From NCBI GenBank assembly GCA_902580225.1, contig CACHJU010000006.1:19533-83532 (forward strand): a stretch of DNA of 64,000 nucleotides. Reading direction: 5' to 3'. This DNA comes from an uncultured Verrucomicrobiota bacterium. GTDB taxonomy: Bacteria > Verrucomicrobiota > Verrucomicrobiia > Opitutales > Seribacteraceae. The notes under the pieces were generated by a model. The model did not search any database, was not told the DNA's origin, and saw only the letters and a program-made list of their open reading frames with translations. Both the position numbers and the translations under genes were made by a program. Of this stretch, positions 27,143 to 37,190 are shown piece by piece; the stretch's first letter is position 1; every line of letters starts with the position of its first letter.

Positions 27143-27787
27143 ATGAAAATTACTCAAGATTCCCCAACCTATTTAGAATGCAAAAAATCAGCCCTTTTCG
27201 GATACATCTTCTCAATCATTCTCATGATTGGAGCAATAATTGGGGTGATTGTTATGTTAATGAAAAGCTCTTCCCAATGGTGGATTGGTCTAATTGCCCT
27301 AGCGATCGGCATCCTAATATTATTTCTAAACAAATCAATTACCCTGATTGCTGATGGAAACATAAAGCAGGTTAAGATTGCCACTAAATCTCTGCTTAAT
27401 GCGAGTAATAATGCTTATGCCTTTCATGATATTAAAGAAATAATAATTGAAGAAGATAGACAATACGAGCGGGACTCTGATGGTGACCGTAAAGATAAAA
27501 CCAGTTATGTTCTAATTTTCAATTTTCATAATGGATATCAAGAAGCCCTCAATTTGACCCCTGGCTCATCTTCGAATATCGCTGTAAATGGGGTAAATAT
27601 GAGTCGTTTTTCTCAAAACAATGCAGTTATGAATATTGGGCAACGACTTTCAGAAGTAATTGGTGTTCCTTTTAACCATAAAAGGCGTGGTGATATGGAT
27701 CTTGGGGATGTGGTAAACTCGGTTAGTGAAGTGGTGCGTCAAGTGAAACAAGCTTCACGGGACGATCAGAATAAACCACAAGTTTGA
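27143..27787 (+). CDS. Membrane protein with two N-terminal helices, unknown function
   Basis: Protein of 214 residues. Two hydrophobic helices (about 18-40 and 47-63) are followed by a soluble part with beta pattern (SITLIADGNIKQVKIATKS, IKEIIIEEDRQYERDSDGDRKDKTSYVLIFNFHNG). The C-terminal tail is polar and amphipathic (VVNSVSEVVRQVKQASRDD). The layout resembles PH-like membrane proteins (short hairpin anchor plus small beta domain), but I cannot assign a family. It interrupts the run of sulfatases and has its own likely promoter, so it may be unrelated to them. Confidence 0.65.
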   Translation: MKITQDSPTYLECKKSALFGYIFSIILMIGAIIGVIVMLMKSSSQWWIGLIALAIGILILFLNKSITLIADGNIKQVKIATKSLLNASNNAYAFHDIKEIIIEEDRQYERDSDGDRKDKTSYVLIFNFHNGYQEALNLTPGSSSNIAVNGVNMSRFSQNNAVMNIGQRLSEVIGVPFNHKRRGDMDLGDVVNSVSEVVRQVKQASRDDQNKPQV

Positions 27788-27933
27788 TTCCCATTTCATA
27801 ATCCCTTTCCTTAGGTTAAGTTTACCTTAAGTTTCCATTTTTAGCTTTAGGGATTCTTTTTAGTTGGGTTATCTGGTGCGATTTGATTCTTTTAAGGAAG
27901 AAAATCCTCTTTTCGCCCAAACCCTTCAGCCCT

Positions 27934-29463
27934 ATGTTTAAATTTTTGTATAAACTGCTTTATTTTAAATTATGCCTATTTCCGTTCATGCTCTTTAGTG
28001 CGGAAGGCAAAAGAAAACCAAATATCATATTCCTTCTATCCGATGACCAGAGTACTTACTCTCTTGGCTGCTACGGAAACAAAGATGTAAAGAGTCCTGA
28101 AATCGACCACTTAGCCGAGGATGGCATGGTCTTCGACCGACACTATGATACCACGGCCATTTGTATGGCTTCCCGCGCCTCAGTCATGACAGGCATGTTT
28201 GAATACAAACACGGCACCAATTTCAATCATGGTGACATGTTGCAAAAAACTTGGGAAAAGACCTATCCGGTAATGTTACGGAAGCATGGATACCGAACTG
28301 CCTTTGCCGGGAAGTTTGGATTCGATCTTCGGGAAAAGCCCAATGGAAAAAGACTGCCCTTGCCCCAGAAAGATTTCGATAAGTGGGGAGGCGGTCCGGG
28401 ACAGACTAATTATAACACAGCAAAAAATGAGTCGATGAAGCATTATGCGAAGGATTACCCTCACTCCACTCGATCTTATGGTGCCTTTGGTCGGGACTTC
28501 ATTCTCGAATCCACCAAATCGGACAAGCCCTTTTGCCTATCAATAAGTTTTAAAGCACCTCATAAACCAGCTACACCTGATCCGATTGACAATCATGTTT
28601 ACGCGGGCAAAACTTTCAAAAAACCGGCAAATTATGGAAGAAAATATGGGGAGCATTTCTCCAAGCAAAGTAAACAGGACCGACAATACGAGCGCTTTCA
28701 TTCATGGAATTACTCGGATAAATACGATGATGTGATGGCAACTTACCATCAACAAATCTACGCGATTGATGTGGCGGTGGGCATGATTAGAAAAGCACTA
28801 AGGGACAGTGGCACCGAAAAAAATACCGTTATTATTTATACCTCTGATAATGGATTCTTCTGTGGTTCCCACGGGTACGGTTCCAAAGTATTGCCTTATG
28901 AGGAATCAAGCCGTGTTCCTCTCGTAATTTATGATCCGCGCCATCAAAATTCAGGAAAAAAGCTTAGGTCTTCTGCACTTACCGGAAATGTTGACTTCGC
29001 TCCAACGATTCTCAAGTTAGCTGGTTTACCTGTCCCGCGAAATATGGACGGAAAGGATTTAATGACAGTCTATGATAATCCAAAATCCTCTCTGCATAAA
29101 TCTCTTCCCTTGATCAATGTTTGGGGAAGGGCACCCACTCATTGCCTGGGAGTAGTGACAGAAAATATGAAATATCTTTACTGGGGATATGCAGCAGAAG
29201 GATTTGAAGTAACCGAAGAACTATACGATTTGAAAAAAGATTCATTGGAGCTTACCAATCTTGCCCAAAACCCCAATGACATAAAACGCATCCAAAAAAT
29301 GCAGAGACTCTATGACCAGCTATTGAAAAACTGGAAAAAGCAAGCGGTACCTTATAATGATTATCAGAGGTTCGGAGAATTATTCAGCCGACATCAACCA
29401 TGGGAAAAAAGAATGAAATTTCTATCTGCCAAAGGGCTGACAAAGACAAAAGAAAAGAAGTAA
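27934..29463 (+). CDS. Sulfatase with CMASR active-site motif
   Basis: Exported sulfatase of 509 residues. The ATG at 27934 starts a signal peptide (about 1-23); the track TTG start adds 17 residues. The DD is at 37-38 (LLSDDQS). The formylglycine motif is CMASR at 77-81, the C-x-A-x-R variant. The GKWH element reads GKFGFD, lacking the histidine. [15 protein letters not shown] and [27 protein letters not shown] complete the site. It is the first gene of a tightly packed operon; the next start is 10 bases after its stop. Confidence 0.9.
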   Translation: MFKFLYKLLYFKLCLFPFMLFSAEGKRKPNIIFLLSDDQSTYSLGCYGNKDVKSPEIDHLAEDGMVFDRHYDTTAICMASRASVMTGMFEYKHGTNFNHGDMLQKTWEKTYPVMLRKHGYRTAFAGKFGFDLREKPNGKRLPLPQKDFDKWGGGPGQTNYNTAKNESMKHYAKDYPHSTRSYGAFGRDFILESTKSDKPFCLSISFKAPHKPATPDPIDNHVYAGKTFKKPANYGRKYGEHFSKQSKQDRQYERFHSWNYSDKYDDVMATYHQQIYAIDVAVGMIRKALRDSGTEKNTVIIYTSDNGFFCGSHGYGSKVLPYEESSRVPLVIYDPRHQNSGKKLRSSALTGNVDFAPTILKLAGLPVPRNMDGKDLMTVYDNPKSSLHKSLPLINVWGRAPTHCLGVVTENMKYLYWGYAAEGFEVTEELYDLKKDSLELTNLAQNPNDIKRIQKMQRLYDQLLKNWKKQAVPYNDYQRFGELFSRHQPWEKRMKFLSAKGLTKTKEKK

Positions 29464-29473
29464 AGGCATGCCA

Positions 29474-30913
29474 ATGAGCAAAAAAATAGTCCAATTAACA
29501 TGGATAATTCCATCTGTGCTTCTAGGTTTTACAACAAAGGCCAAGCAACCCAACATAATCTATCTCATGCTTGACGAGTGGGGATATTTTGAATCGGGAC
29601 ACATGGGTAGTTCCGAACTGATAACCCCAAATATCGATCAATTTGCCGCTGAAGGTATGCGCTTCACCAATGCCTATGCAGGTGCTCCAGTCTGTGGTCC
29701 CACCCGTTGCTCCCTTCTCACGGGTCTGCATGCCGGAAATATGTCTATGCGGGTAAACAACGGACACTCCCCAATTCGAGCAGATGAACCGACTTTGGCA
29801 AGCATGCTCAAATCCAAAGGATATGCCACCGGGGGATTTGGGAAATGGGGCATTGGGGGACGTGGAACGACCGGCGTTCCAGAGAATCACAGTTTTGATC
29901 TATTTTTCGGATATTATGATCAGGTGCATGCCCATACATTTTATCCAAGTTACTTAATCAGAAATAGTGAGGAAGTTCCTTTGCCCGGTAATTCAGGGAA
30001 GAGCTTTTATGAGGGAAAGACGCATGCCCATTTGGAAATCTTTAAGGAATCAATCGCTTTCATTAAAAAACACAAAGATGAACCTTTTTTCTGCTATCTT
30101 CCTTGGACGCCCCCTCATGGATTATGGGGTATCGACAAGGATGACCCCTCATGGAAACTCTTCAAAAGTAAGCCATGGACCGCAGGGCAGCGAACAAACG
30201 ATGATGCAAAAGTCTATGCTGCATTCATGCATATGGTGGACCAGCAACTTGGAGAAATAATCAAATTACTCAAAAAGCTAAAATTGGATGAGAACACCAT
30301 TTTCTTTCTTAGTGGAGATAATGGTGGGCAGACTTACTTTGCCACGGAAGATCGACCCCATGGCTTTTTTGCTCCGAACTTGAACCCAGAGACTGGTAAA
30401 AGATTTCGTGCAGGGAAAGGTTTCCTCTACGAGGGAGGGCTCAAGATTCCTTATCTTGTCCGTTGGCCCAAAAAAATAAAACCGGGCATGGTATCTGAAC
30501 ATTTATTTTATCACCCGGATGTCATGCCTACCCTTGCTGAAGTTACGAATGCTGATTGCCCGGAAACCGATGGTATTTCTTTTTTACCCACCCTTCTTAG
30601 CAGGGGAAAACAGGAAAATCATTCCTACATGTACTGGGAACTTGGGAGACAAAGGGCACTTCGAAAAGGTAACTGGAAAGCGTACCGCGATAAAAAAGGA
30701 AACTGGGAACTTTATGATTTGTCGAATGATATTGAAGAGGAAATGGATTTAGCTGATCAAGAAGGAAAGATACTTCAGGATCTAATCGCTCTTGCTGAAT
30801 CCTCTCATCAACCGGCCCGTCCCGGAAAAATTCTTAATCAGGCACTGGTTGATAAAGACCGGAGAGAAGCACCTCATGAACGAAATTTGCAATTTAAGAA
30901 ATCCAAAAAATAG
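29474..30913 (+). CDS. Sulfatase (S1 family), LDEWGY/GKWG type
   Basis: Exported sulfatase of 479 residues. I prefer the ATG at 29474 over the one at 29468, because an AAAGG Shine-Dalgarno ends about seven bases before it. The first metal pair is D-E (LDEWGY, 34-35) rather than D-D. The formylglycine motif is CGPTR at 74-78. The GKWH element is GKWGIGG, without the histidine. PWTPPHGLW and SGDNGGQTYF follow, then KGFLYEGGLKIP. The same GKWG type recurs at 59578-61062. Second gene of the packed operon. Confidence 0.91.
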   Translation: MSKKIVQLTWIIPSVLLGFTTKAKQPNIIYLMLDEWGYFESGHMGSSELITPNIDQFAAEGMRFTNAYAGAPVCGPTRCSLLTGLHAGNMSMRVNNGHSPIRADEPTLASMLKSKGYATGGFGKWGIGGRGTTGVPENHSFDLFFGYYDQVHAHTFYPSYLIRNSEEVPLPGNSGKSFYEGKTHAHLEIFKESIAFIKKHKDEPFFCYLPWTPPHGLWGIDKDDPSWKLFKSKPWTAGQRTNDDAKVYAAFMHMVDQQLGEIIKLLKKLKLDENTIFFLSGDNGGQTYFATEDRPHGFFAPNLNPETGKRFRAGKGFLYEGGLKIPYLVRWPKKIKPGMVSEHLFYHPDVMPTLAEVTNADCPETDGISFLPTLLSRGKQENHSYMYWELGRQRALRKGNWKAYRDKKGNWELYDLSNDIEEEMDLADQEGKILQDLIALAESSHQPARPGKILNQALVDKDRREAPHERNLQFKKSKK

Positions 30914-30926
30914 TCTGCCAGTAGTA

Positions 30927-32342
30927 ATGAAGTTTTATATCGCCATCTTTCTTCCCCTCACCTTTTGGTTATCAGTATTTGCTGAAAAACCTAATGTCTT
31001 GGTATTCCTCGTGGATGATCTCGGTTATATGGATATTGGTGCAAATAATCCTGATTGTTTCTACGAAACTCCTCATATCGACGAATTGGCTTCCACCGGG
31101 ATGCGCTTCACCGATGGGTACGCCGCAAATCCGGTCTGCTCACCTACTCGCTACAGCTTAATGACTGGGAAATATCCAACCCGGGTTAAGGCGACTAATT
31201 TCTTTTCCGGCAAACGGTCTGGTAAATTCAACCCCGCCCCCTTGCATGACAAAATGGATTTGGATGAAATAACCCTTGCCGAAATACTAAAAGGTCAAGA
31301 GTACCAAACCTTTTTTGCCGGTAAATGGCATTTAGGTCCTAGCAAGGAATGGTGGCCCAAAGGACAGGGCTTCGATATAAACATGGGGGGATGGGCAAAA
31401 GGTGGACCTTACACAGGTAAGAAATATTTCTCCCCTTTCAAAAACCCGGAACTTCATCCAGATAGTCCGGATGGGGAACATCTCCCAAACAGATTGGCAA
31501 ATGAAACCGTAAAATTCATTAATCAGAATAAAGACAAAGCATTTCTAGCCTACCTATCCTTTTATTCCGTCCACACACCTCTTCAGGGAAGAAAGGGCTT
31601 GATTGAAAAGTATAAGAAAAAAGCCACCAAAATCTCAGGAGAAGAATTTGGTCCACTCCACGATCGCAAAGTCCGAATTCTTCAAAAACATGCGGTCTAT
31701 GCCGCGATGGTGGAAGCCATGGATGAAGCCGTGGGTAAAGTTCTCACAGCCCTCGATGAAGCCGGTGTTACTGATAACACCATGGTCTTCTTCACATCGG
31801 ATAACGGTGGACTTTCCACATCGGAGGGCAGTCCAACCAGCAACCTGCCCCTCCGCGGGGGAAAAGGATGGGTTTATGAGGGTGGCATTCGCGAACCCTG
31901 GATTATCCGATACCCGGGTGTAACCAAGCCTGGTTCAGTCAGCAGTGAGATGATTTGTTCCATTGATCTGCTTCCCACCGTAGCATCAAGTGTGGGATCA
32001 AAAATCAAACACGACATTGACGGCATCGATCTAACTCCGGCCTTACTGGGGAAACAATTAGATCGGGAAGCTCTCTACTGGCACTACCCCCACTATTCCA
32101 ACCAAGGTGGAATTCCCGGAGGTGCGGTCCGAATGGGAGATTACAAACTTTTCGAAAACTATGAGAATGGAAAGGTGTCCCTGTATAATTTGAAAGAGGA
32201 CATTGGAGAAACCAAGGACTTGTCTTCCTATGAGCCCAAAAGGGTTAATAATATGCGAAACAAGCTGCATGCCTGGTACAAAGAAGTAGATGCCAAATTT
32301 CTTCAACCCAAAGGAGAATCAAAGAACCCCTGGAGTCCGTAA
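30927..32342 (+). CDS. Sulfatase (S1 family), arylsulfatase-A-like
   Basis: Exported sulfatase of 471 residues. The ATG at 30927 gives a signal peptide (1-19); the track start lies 45 codons upstream inside the previous gene. The DD is at 30-31 (LVDDLGY), CSPTR at 71-75, then AGKWHLGP, LSFYSVHTPLQ, TSDNGGLSTSEG and RGGKGWVYEGGIREP, so the site is complete. The start is 13 bases after the previous stop. Similar marine enzymes act on sulfated galactans or glycosaminoglycans; the substrate here is not decided. Confidence 0.93.
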   Translation: MKFYIAIFLPLTFWLSVFAEKPNVLVFLVDDLGYMDIGANNPDCFYETPHIDELASTGMRFTDGYAANPVCSPTRYSLMTGKYPTRVKATNFFSGKRSGKFNPAPLHDKMDLDEITLAEILKGQEYQTFFAGKWHLGPSKEWWPKGQGFDINMGGWAKGGPYTGKKYFSPFKNPELHPDSPDGEHLPNRLANETVKFINQNKDKAFLAYLSFYSVHTPLQGRKGLIEKYKKKATKISGEEFGPLHDRKVRILQKHAVYAAMVEAMDEAVGKVLTALDEAGVTDNTMVFFTSDNGGLSTSEGSPTSNLPLRGGKGWVYEGGIREPWIIRYPGVTKPGSVSSEMICSIDLLPTVASSVGSKIKHDIDGIDLTPALLGKQLDREALYWHYPHYSNQGGIPGGAVRMGDYKLFENYENGKVSLYNLKEDIGETKDLSSYEPKRVNNMRNKLHAWYKEVDAKFLQPKGESKNPWSP

Positions 32343-32351
32343 TCACTGACT

Positions 32352-34097
32352 ATGAATTATATATTCTTATACATTACAGGCTTACTTTTAGTTTCATCAG
32401 TATGGGCTGAAAAACCCAATGTAATTCTCATCATGACCGATGATCAGGGTTACGGAGATCTTGCCTCCCACGGGAACCCAATTCTAAAGACTCCAAATCT
32501 GGACCAATTACACTCGGAATCCGTTCGGTTTACCGACTTTCATGTCAGCCCGTTCTGTACGCCCACCCGGGCCGCATTAATGACCGGAAATCATCCCGGT
32601 GTGACCGGTGCTTATCGAACTAGTGCCGGGAGGACGATGATGCACCCTTCGGAAAAAACCTTGGCCCACCTCTTTGCTGAAAATGGCTACAAGACTGGTA
32701 TGACTGGGAAATGGCACCTAGGAGACAATGCCCCCCACCGACCACAGGACCGTGGTTTCCAGGATGCGGTCTGGCATCGATGCGGAGGAGTTGGGCAGGC
32801 ATCCGACCATTGGGGAAATGATTATTTTGATGATACTTACGAACGGGTCCGTCCGGGAAGCCGGATTGGAACTTTTGAAAAATTTGATGGTTATTGCACG
32901 GATGTATGGTTTCGCGAAGGAATGCGGTTCATCTCAGAAAACCAGAAAGAACCATTTTTTCTTTATATCGCCACCAATGCTCCTCATGGTCCCTACCGGG
33001 TAGATCCAAAATGGGCTGAACCTTATCAAAAGAATGAGGTCAATAATGCCAATTTCTTCGGTATGATTGCAAATATTGATCACAACCTAGGACTACTACG
33101 GGATCATTTGGAAGATTTAAAACTGGCAGAGAACACCATCCTCATTTTCATGACTGATAATGGCACATCTGCAGGATGTAAGTTTCCAGGACTGGATACA
33201 GAGCCCATCTTGGGTTTCAACGCGGGGATGCGGGGTAAAAAGTCTTCAATCTATGAAGGTGGTCACCGCGTACCCTTCTTCCTTCACTGGCCATCGGGCG
33301 GTTTCTCTAAAGGCCTCGAAATAGATATGCTTGCCGCACATATTGATGTTCTGCCCACGCTTGCTGATCTTTGCAAACTTCCCAAACCAGGCAAAAAATA
33401 TGATGTGGATGGTCGATCTCTTACTCCTTTACTTGCAGGCAAAGCTAAATCCTGGAAGCGCAATCACCTGTTTTTACAATATCATGGAGGAGCCCATCAC
33501 AAAATTGCACTCGGTCCCCTTACCAATTCAATTGTGATGACAGAAAGATGGAGATTGGTGAATACGGATAAAGCTGAAGAACTCTACGATATCGTCAATG
33601 ATCCGGCACAACGAAATAATATCGCCAGCCAAAGACCTGGAACTGTTAAGGATTTACGCATAGCCTATCAGTTATTTTGGAAACGCGTTTCCCCGGGTTT
33701 AAAAGCAGTAGCCATCGATCTAGGAGATCCTAGTGAAAATCCAGCAGTTCTATGCTCGCAGGACTGGCGTCCTGAAACGGGTAACCCGCCTTGGAACTTT
33801 CGTTCAATTAAAGGTATTCCCAAAGTGACTTATCCTTGGCTGGTAAATATCCTAGAGGCCGGCAAATATCGGTTTACTCTTAGACAATGGCCGAAAGAAG
33901 CCGATAAGACCATCGTTGGCGTCAAGGCTAGAATTAAAATTGCCGGGCTTGAGAACGAAGCTGTGATCAAAGATGGTTCAAAGGAAATTAAATTCACTCT
34001 TAGCTTACCTTCAGGAATTTCTGAGCTTTGGACTTTTATATACAATCAACAAGGACAAGTTGGTGGTGCCTACTTCACCGAAGTCGAAAAACTATAA
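32352..34097 (+). CDS. Sulfatase (S1 family) with C-terminal beta domain
   Basis: Exported sulfatase of 581 residues, signal peptide 1-19. The DD is at 30-31 (MTDDQGYGD), CTPTR at 69-73, then TGKWHLGDN, ATNAPHGPY, MTDNGTSAG, and RGKKSSIYEGGHRVP. After residue 455 a further 120-residue domain follows (PWLVNILEAGKYRFTLRQWP, LPSGISELWTFIYN, GGAYFTEVEKL). It looks like a beta-sandwich of the kind attached to many PVC sulfatases and may bind glycan. It starts nine bases after the previous stop. Confidence 0.93.
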   Translation: MNYIFLYITGLLLVSSVWAEKPNVILIMTDDQGYGDLASHGNPILKTPNLDQLHSESVRFTDFHVSPFCTPTRAALMTGNHPGVTGAYRTSAGRTMMHPSEKTLAHLFAENGYKTGMTGKWHLGDNAPHRPQDRGFQDAVWHRCGGVGQASDHWGNDYFDDTYERVRPGSRIGTFEKFDGYCTDVWFREGMRFISENQKEPFFLYIATNAPHGPYRVDPKWAEPYQKNEVNNANFFGMIANIDHNLGLLRDHLEDLKLAENTILIFMTDNGTSAGCKFPGLDTEPILGFNAGMRGKKSSIYEGGHRVPFFLHWPSGGFSKGLEIDMLAAHIDVLPTLADLCKLPKPGKKYDVDGRSLTPLLAGKAKSWKRNHLFLQYHGGAHHKIALGPLTNSIVMTERWRLVNTDKAEELYDIVNDPAQRNNIASQRPGTVKDLRIAYQLFWKRVSPGLKAVAIDLGDPSENPAVLCSQDWRPETGNPPWNFRSIKGIPKVTYPWLVNILEAGKYRFTLRQWPKEADKTIVGVKARIKIAGLENEAVIKDGSKEIKFTLSLPSGISELWTFIYNQQGQVGGAYFTEVEKL

Positions 34098-34110
34098 AAT
34101 TTAAAAAATC

Positions 34111-35643
34111 ATGAAATCATATATACTCACCCTTGGTATCTTCCTTTCCTGTCTCCTTTACGCCAAGCATCATGCTCACCCGAATGTAATCTTCGTCCTT
34201 GCTGATGATTTGGGAATCGGAGATATATCCCCTACCAATCCGGACTCTAAGATTAAGACTCCGCATCTTCAAAAGATGGCAGATGAAGGGATTACTTTTA
34301 TGGATGCCCATTCTTCAAGTTCAGTTTGCACACCAACCCGGTACGGCGTTCTTACCGGGCGTTACAATTGGCGATCCCGTCTAGCTAGGGGAGTTCTTAG
34401 CGGAACCAGTGATCATTTGATTCCAGCTGACCGGGCAACCGTGGGACATTTGCTCCAAAAAGTCGGTTATCACACCCAAATGATTGGTAAATGGCACCTT
34501 GGATGGGATTGGGCCAAAGCGGACAAGAGTGAACAGAAATGGAAGGATATTAATTTCACTAAACCGGTGAAAAATGGACCCGACATCAATGGATTCACCA
34601 ACTATTATGGTCATTGCGGATCTTTGGATATGCCTCCCTATGTATGGGTAGATACCGGGAAGATAACCGCCCAACCCGACCGGGAAGAAGGAGTTACCAG
34701 AAACGAAGATCCATATGGTTGGTATCGGGAAGGTCCGATCGGGCCCGATTTTAAAATTGATCAGGTACTGCCCCATTTATTCGATAAAAGTGTGGCCTAT
34801 ATAAAAGAGCGTGCCAAAAAGAAAAAACCTTTCTTTCTCTATCTCCCCTTGCCAGCACCGCATACTCCAATCGTACCCGTACCTCCTTACAAGGGTGCGA
34901 GTAAAATGAATCCTTATGCTGATTTCATGATGCAGGTCGATGGACATATGGGTGAACTATTGGCAGCAATCAAGGCGGCCGGGATCGACGAAAACACCCT
35001 AGTTTTCTTTACCAGTGACAACGGTTGTTCACCCCAGGGAAACTTCGAAAAATTAGCCGAATTTGGTCACGATCCAAGTGCGGGGTTTCGTGGACATAAG
35101 GCAGACATTTACGAAGGTGGTCACAGGGTACCGTTGATCGCCCGCTGGCCAAAAGGAATCAAGGCCGGTCAAAAGACCAATGCCCTCGTATGCCTAACCG
35201 ATCTGTATGACACCATGAGAGAAATTACTGGGCAGAAGAAAATTGATCAGGGAGGCGAGGATTCCTTCAGTCTGGTCCCTGCTTTTAAGGAAAAATCAAA
35301 AACAACCCGCTCAACCCTTATCAGTCATTCGATTAGCGGACACTTCTCTATCAGGCAGGGAGACTGGAAACTTTGCCTTTCCGCAGGAAGTGGTGGATGG
35401 AGTGCTCCAAAGGAAATGGAGGCAAAAAAGCAAGGCTTGCCCACCATTCAATTATTTAATTTGAAGCAGGAAAAAAATGAGAAAACAAATCTTCAGGCAA
35501 AAAACAAAGCAAAGGTTAAAGAGCTAATCGAGCTACTCGACAAGGAAGTCAGAAATGGAAGAAGTTCTCCGGGGAAAAAAGTACCAAATGACCGAGAGGT
35601 ATCCTACCTTCCAAAAGGATTCACTATTCCAAAATCCAACTAA
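34111..35643 (+). CDS. Sulfatase (S1 family), CTPTR type
   Basis: Exported sulfatase of 510 residues, signal peptide about 1-18 (SCLLYAKH). The DD is at 32-33 (LADDLGIGDIS), CTPTR at 73-77 followed by YGVLTGRYNWRSR, then IGKWHLGWDWA, LPLPAPHTPI, TSDNGCS and RGHKADIYEGGHRVP. It closely resembles the sulfatase at the left edge of the window (same YG-LTGRY-WR run and EGGHRVP end), so the two are probably paralogues. It starts 13 bases after the previous stop. Confidence 0.93.
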   Translation: MKSYILTLGIFLSCLLYAKHHAHPNVIFVLADDLGIGDISPTNPDSKIKTPHLQKMADEGITFMDAHSSSSVCTPTRYGVLTGRYNWRSRLARGVLSGTSDHLIPADRATVGHLLQKVGYHTQMIGKWHLGWDWAKADKSEQKWKDINFTKPVKNGPDINGFTNYYGHCGSLDMPPYVWVDTGKITAQPDREEGVTRNEDPYGWYREGPIGPDFKIDQVLPHLFDKSVAYIKERAKKKKPFFLYLPLPAPHTPIVPVPPYKGASKMNPYADFMMQVDGHMGELLAAIKAAGIDENTLVFFTSDNGCSPQGNFEKLAEFGHDPSAGFRGHKADIYEGGHRVPLIARWPKGIKAGQKTNALVCLTDLYDTMREITGQKKIDQGGEDSFSLVPAFKEKSKTTRSTLISHSISGHFSIRQGDWKLCLSAGSGGWSAPKEMEAKKQGLPTIQLFNLKQEKNEKTNLQAKNKAKVKELIELLDKEVRNGRSSPGKKVPNDREVSYLPKGFTIPKSN

Positions 35644-35661
35644 TTTCATTACCAGATAGTC

Positions 35662-37158
35662 ATGATATTTTATTTAATTACATTCATCACCTTTGCCCTC
35701 TCAGTCTCTCTTTTTTCCGAAAGCTGGAAAATTAAGAGCCAAACAGAATGGAAAAAGAATCTTCAATCGAGCAAAGGGATCATCATCAAAGATAATGTAG
35801 TCTCCCCCGAGGGAAAAGCCGGTCACTTCAAAACAAAGCTTAAGAAATTCAAAAGTAAGAAATCTCTTCAATCTCTTACCATTCACCAGTCACCTGTATG
35901 GCAAAACTGGGAAGAAGTCCCTGGCGTTGGCCCATCCAATCTTAAGGATGCACCCGTCTTCCTTGCAAAAGGATCCAAGGATTACTGGATGTTCGGCCGA
36001 TACAGCCCCCCCAAACCATCCAAAGGTAAAAAATCCGGTAACTTTGAAGCAAAAGATGCCAAGCTCCAGGGATTCAATGTTCCCCTCAAAACAACTCTGG
36101 ATGAAAACCAATTCAATGCACCAGGCGGTTTAGAGAAAGGATTGGGTGGCTATCATGCCTGGCAAAGTAAGGATATGCAAAATTGGGTACACCATGGCCC
36201 AGTTACACCAGGCTTTGCAAGATGGACGACAACGGCCGAACAGATCGGAGGAAAAACCTACATTTACTACGACTTCCCCAATGATCAGGATCCCCATCTC
36301 TTTATTGATGATGATCTGACCGATGGTAAACCGGGTAAAAACATGGGACTCGCCTTTGCCGATCCATCGGATGGTTCAGACTGTGCAGTCATTCGGGACC
36401 TTGATGGAACATTTCATATCATTTATGAAGACTGGAGCCCGATTCATGCAGGAAAGCATTCCTGGGATTCCCCTCTGGCTGGTCATTCTGTAAGCCCAAA
36501 TGGCATACACCCATTCAAAATTTTAGATCCGGCTATAGATCACCGGACCAAGCCAACGGGAAAGATGGCCAAATATAATCATCCACATTGGACGAAGGAA
36601 GACCCGAAGAGATTTCCCACCAGTGTGGCCGAATATGAAATCCATCAACCTGAGCAGGATGCCTATGGCGACTGGGCCGCTATAAGTATCGGTGGACAGT
36701 ATTACTTATTTTGTGATTTCCATCCAGCTAATGACAAAATTAGAATCGCTTGGTTTACTTCTTCCAGTATGAATAAGCCTTTCGAATTCTGCGGAGAAAT
36801 AGGCCAAGGACACCCCGACCCGGATATTGGTTTTGCAGAGGGAAAATTCTACCTCATCACTCAGACTGCAAAGGATTATGTAAGTACCGGTCCCTGGGTT
36901 GAAAAAGTTGAATCTCGTGTTGGAGTGGATACCACCAATAACGGTAAAATTGATAAATGGAGTAAATGGTCAGAGATGAAAGAAAGTTACGACTACATCA
37001 AAGGCTTCTCCAAACAAATCAAGAGGACCCCGGCCAGACAAAACCTTACGGGTCTACCGGAGGGCTTTGCCTTTCAGATCGAAGTTAAGATCAGTGATGT
37101 GACCTCCAATGCTTCCAAGCCTTTGATTGAAAGTTTGGAACTCTCCTTTAAGGACTAG
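35662..37158 (+). CDS. Glycoside hydrolase-like five-bladed propeller (GH43/GH117 superfamily)
   Basis: Exported 498-residue protein with a signal peptide (about 1-19). The middle has repeating blade patterns of the GH43/GH32/GH117 fold: YHAWQSKDMQNWVHHGPV (the usual S-x-D-x-x-x-W blade), DCAVIRDLDGTFHIIYEDW, AISIGGQYYLFCDFHPAND, GHPDPDIGFAEGKFYLITQT. Candidate acids include the Asp of PDIGF and the Glu/Asp pair in YEDW, but I cannot assign the catalytic set. A likely job is trimming sugar residues from oligosaccharides freed of sulfate by its neighbours. It lies 18 bases after a sulfatase. The family is judged from pattern only. Confidence 0.55.
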   Translation: MIFYLITFITFALSVSLFSESWKIKSQTEWKKNLQSSKGIIIKDNVVSPEGKAGHFKTKLKKFKSKKSLQSLTIHQSPVWQNWEEVPGVGPSNLKDAPVFLAKGSKDYWMFGRYSPPKPSKGKKSGNFEAKDAKLQGFNVPLKTTLDENQFNAPGGLEKGLGGYHAWQSKDMQNWVHHGPVTPGFARWTTTAEQIGGKTYIYYDFPNDQDPHLFIDDDLTDGKPGKNMGLAFADPSDGSDCAVIRDLDGTFHIIYEDWSPIHAGKHSWDSPLAGHSVSPNGIHPFKILDPAIDHRTKPTGKMAKYNHPHWTKEDPKRFPTSVAEYEIHQPEQDAYGDWAAISIGGQYYLFCDFHPANDKIRIAWFTSSSMNKPFEFCGEIGQGHPDPDIGFAEGKFYLITQTAKDYVSTGPWVEKVESRVGVDTTNNGKIDKWSKWSEMKESYDYIKGFSKQIKRTPARQNLTGLPEGFAFQIEVKISDVTSNASKPLIESLELSFKD

Positions 37159-37190
37159 TTTTACAGCAAAAGAAATCATCTGCGAAATTT

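Noticed and set aside
27810-27840. Imperfect inverted repeat cttaggt/accttaag as a terminator
   Set aside because: The stem is short, bulged and AT-rich, and the following T-run is broken.
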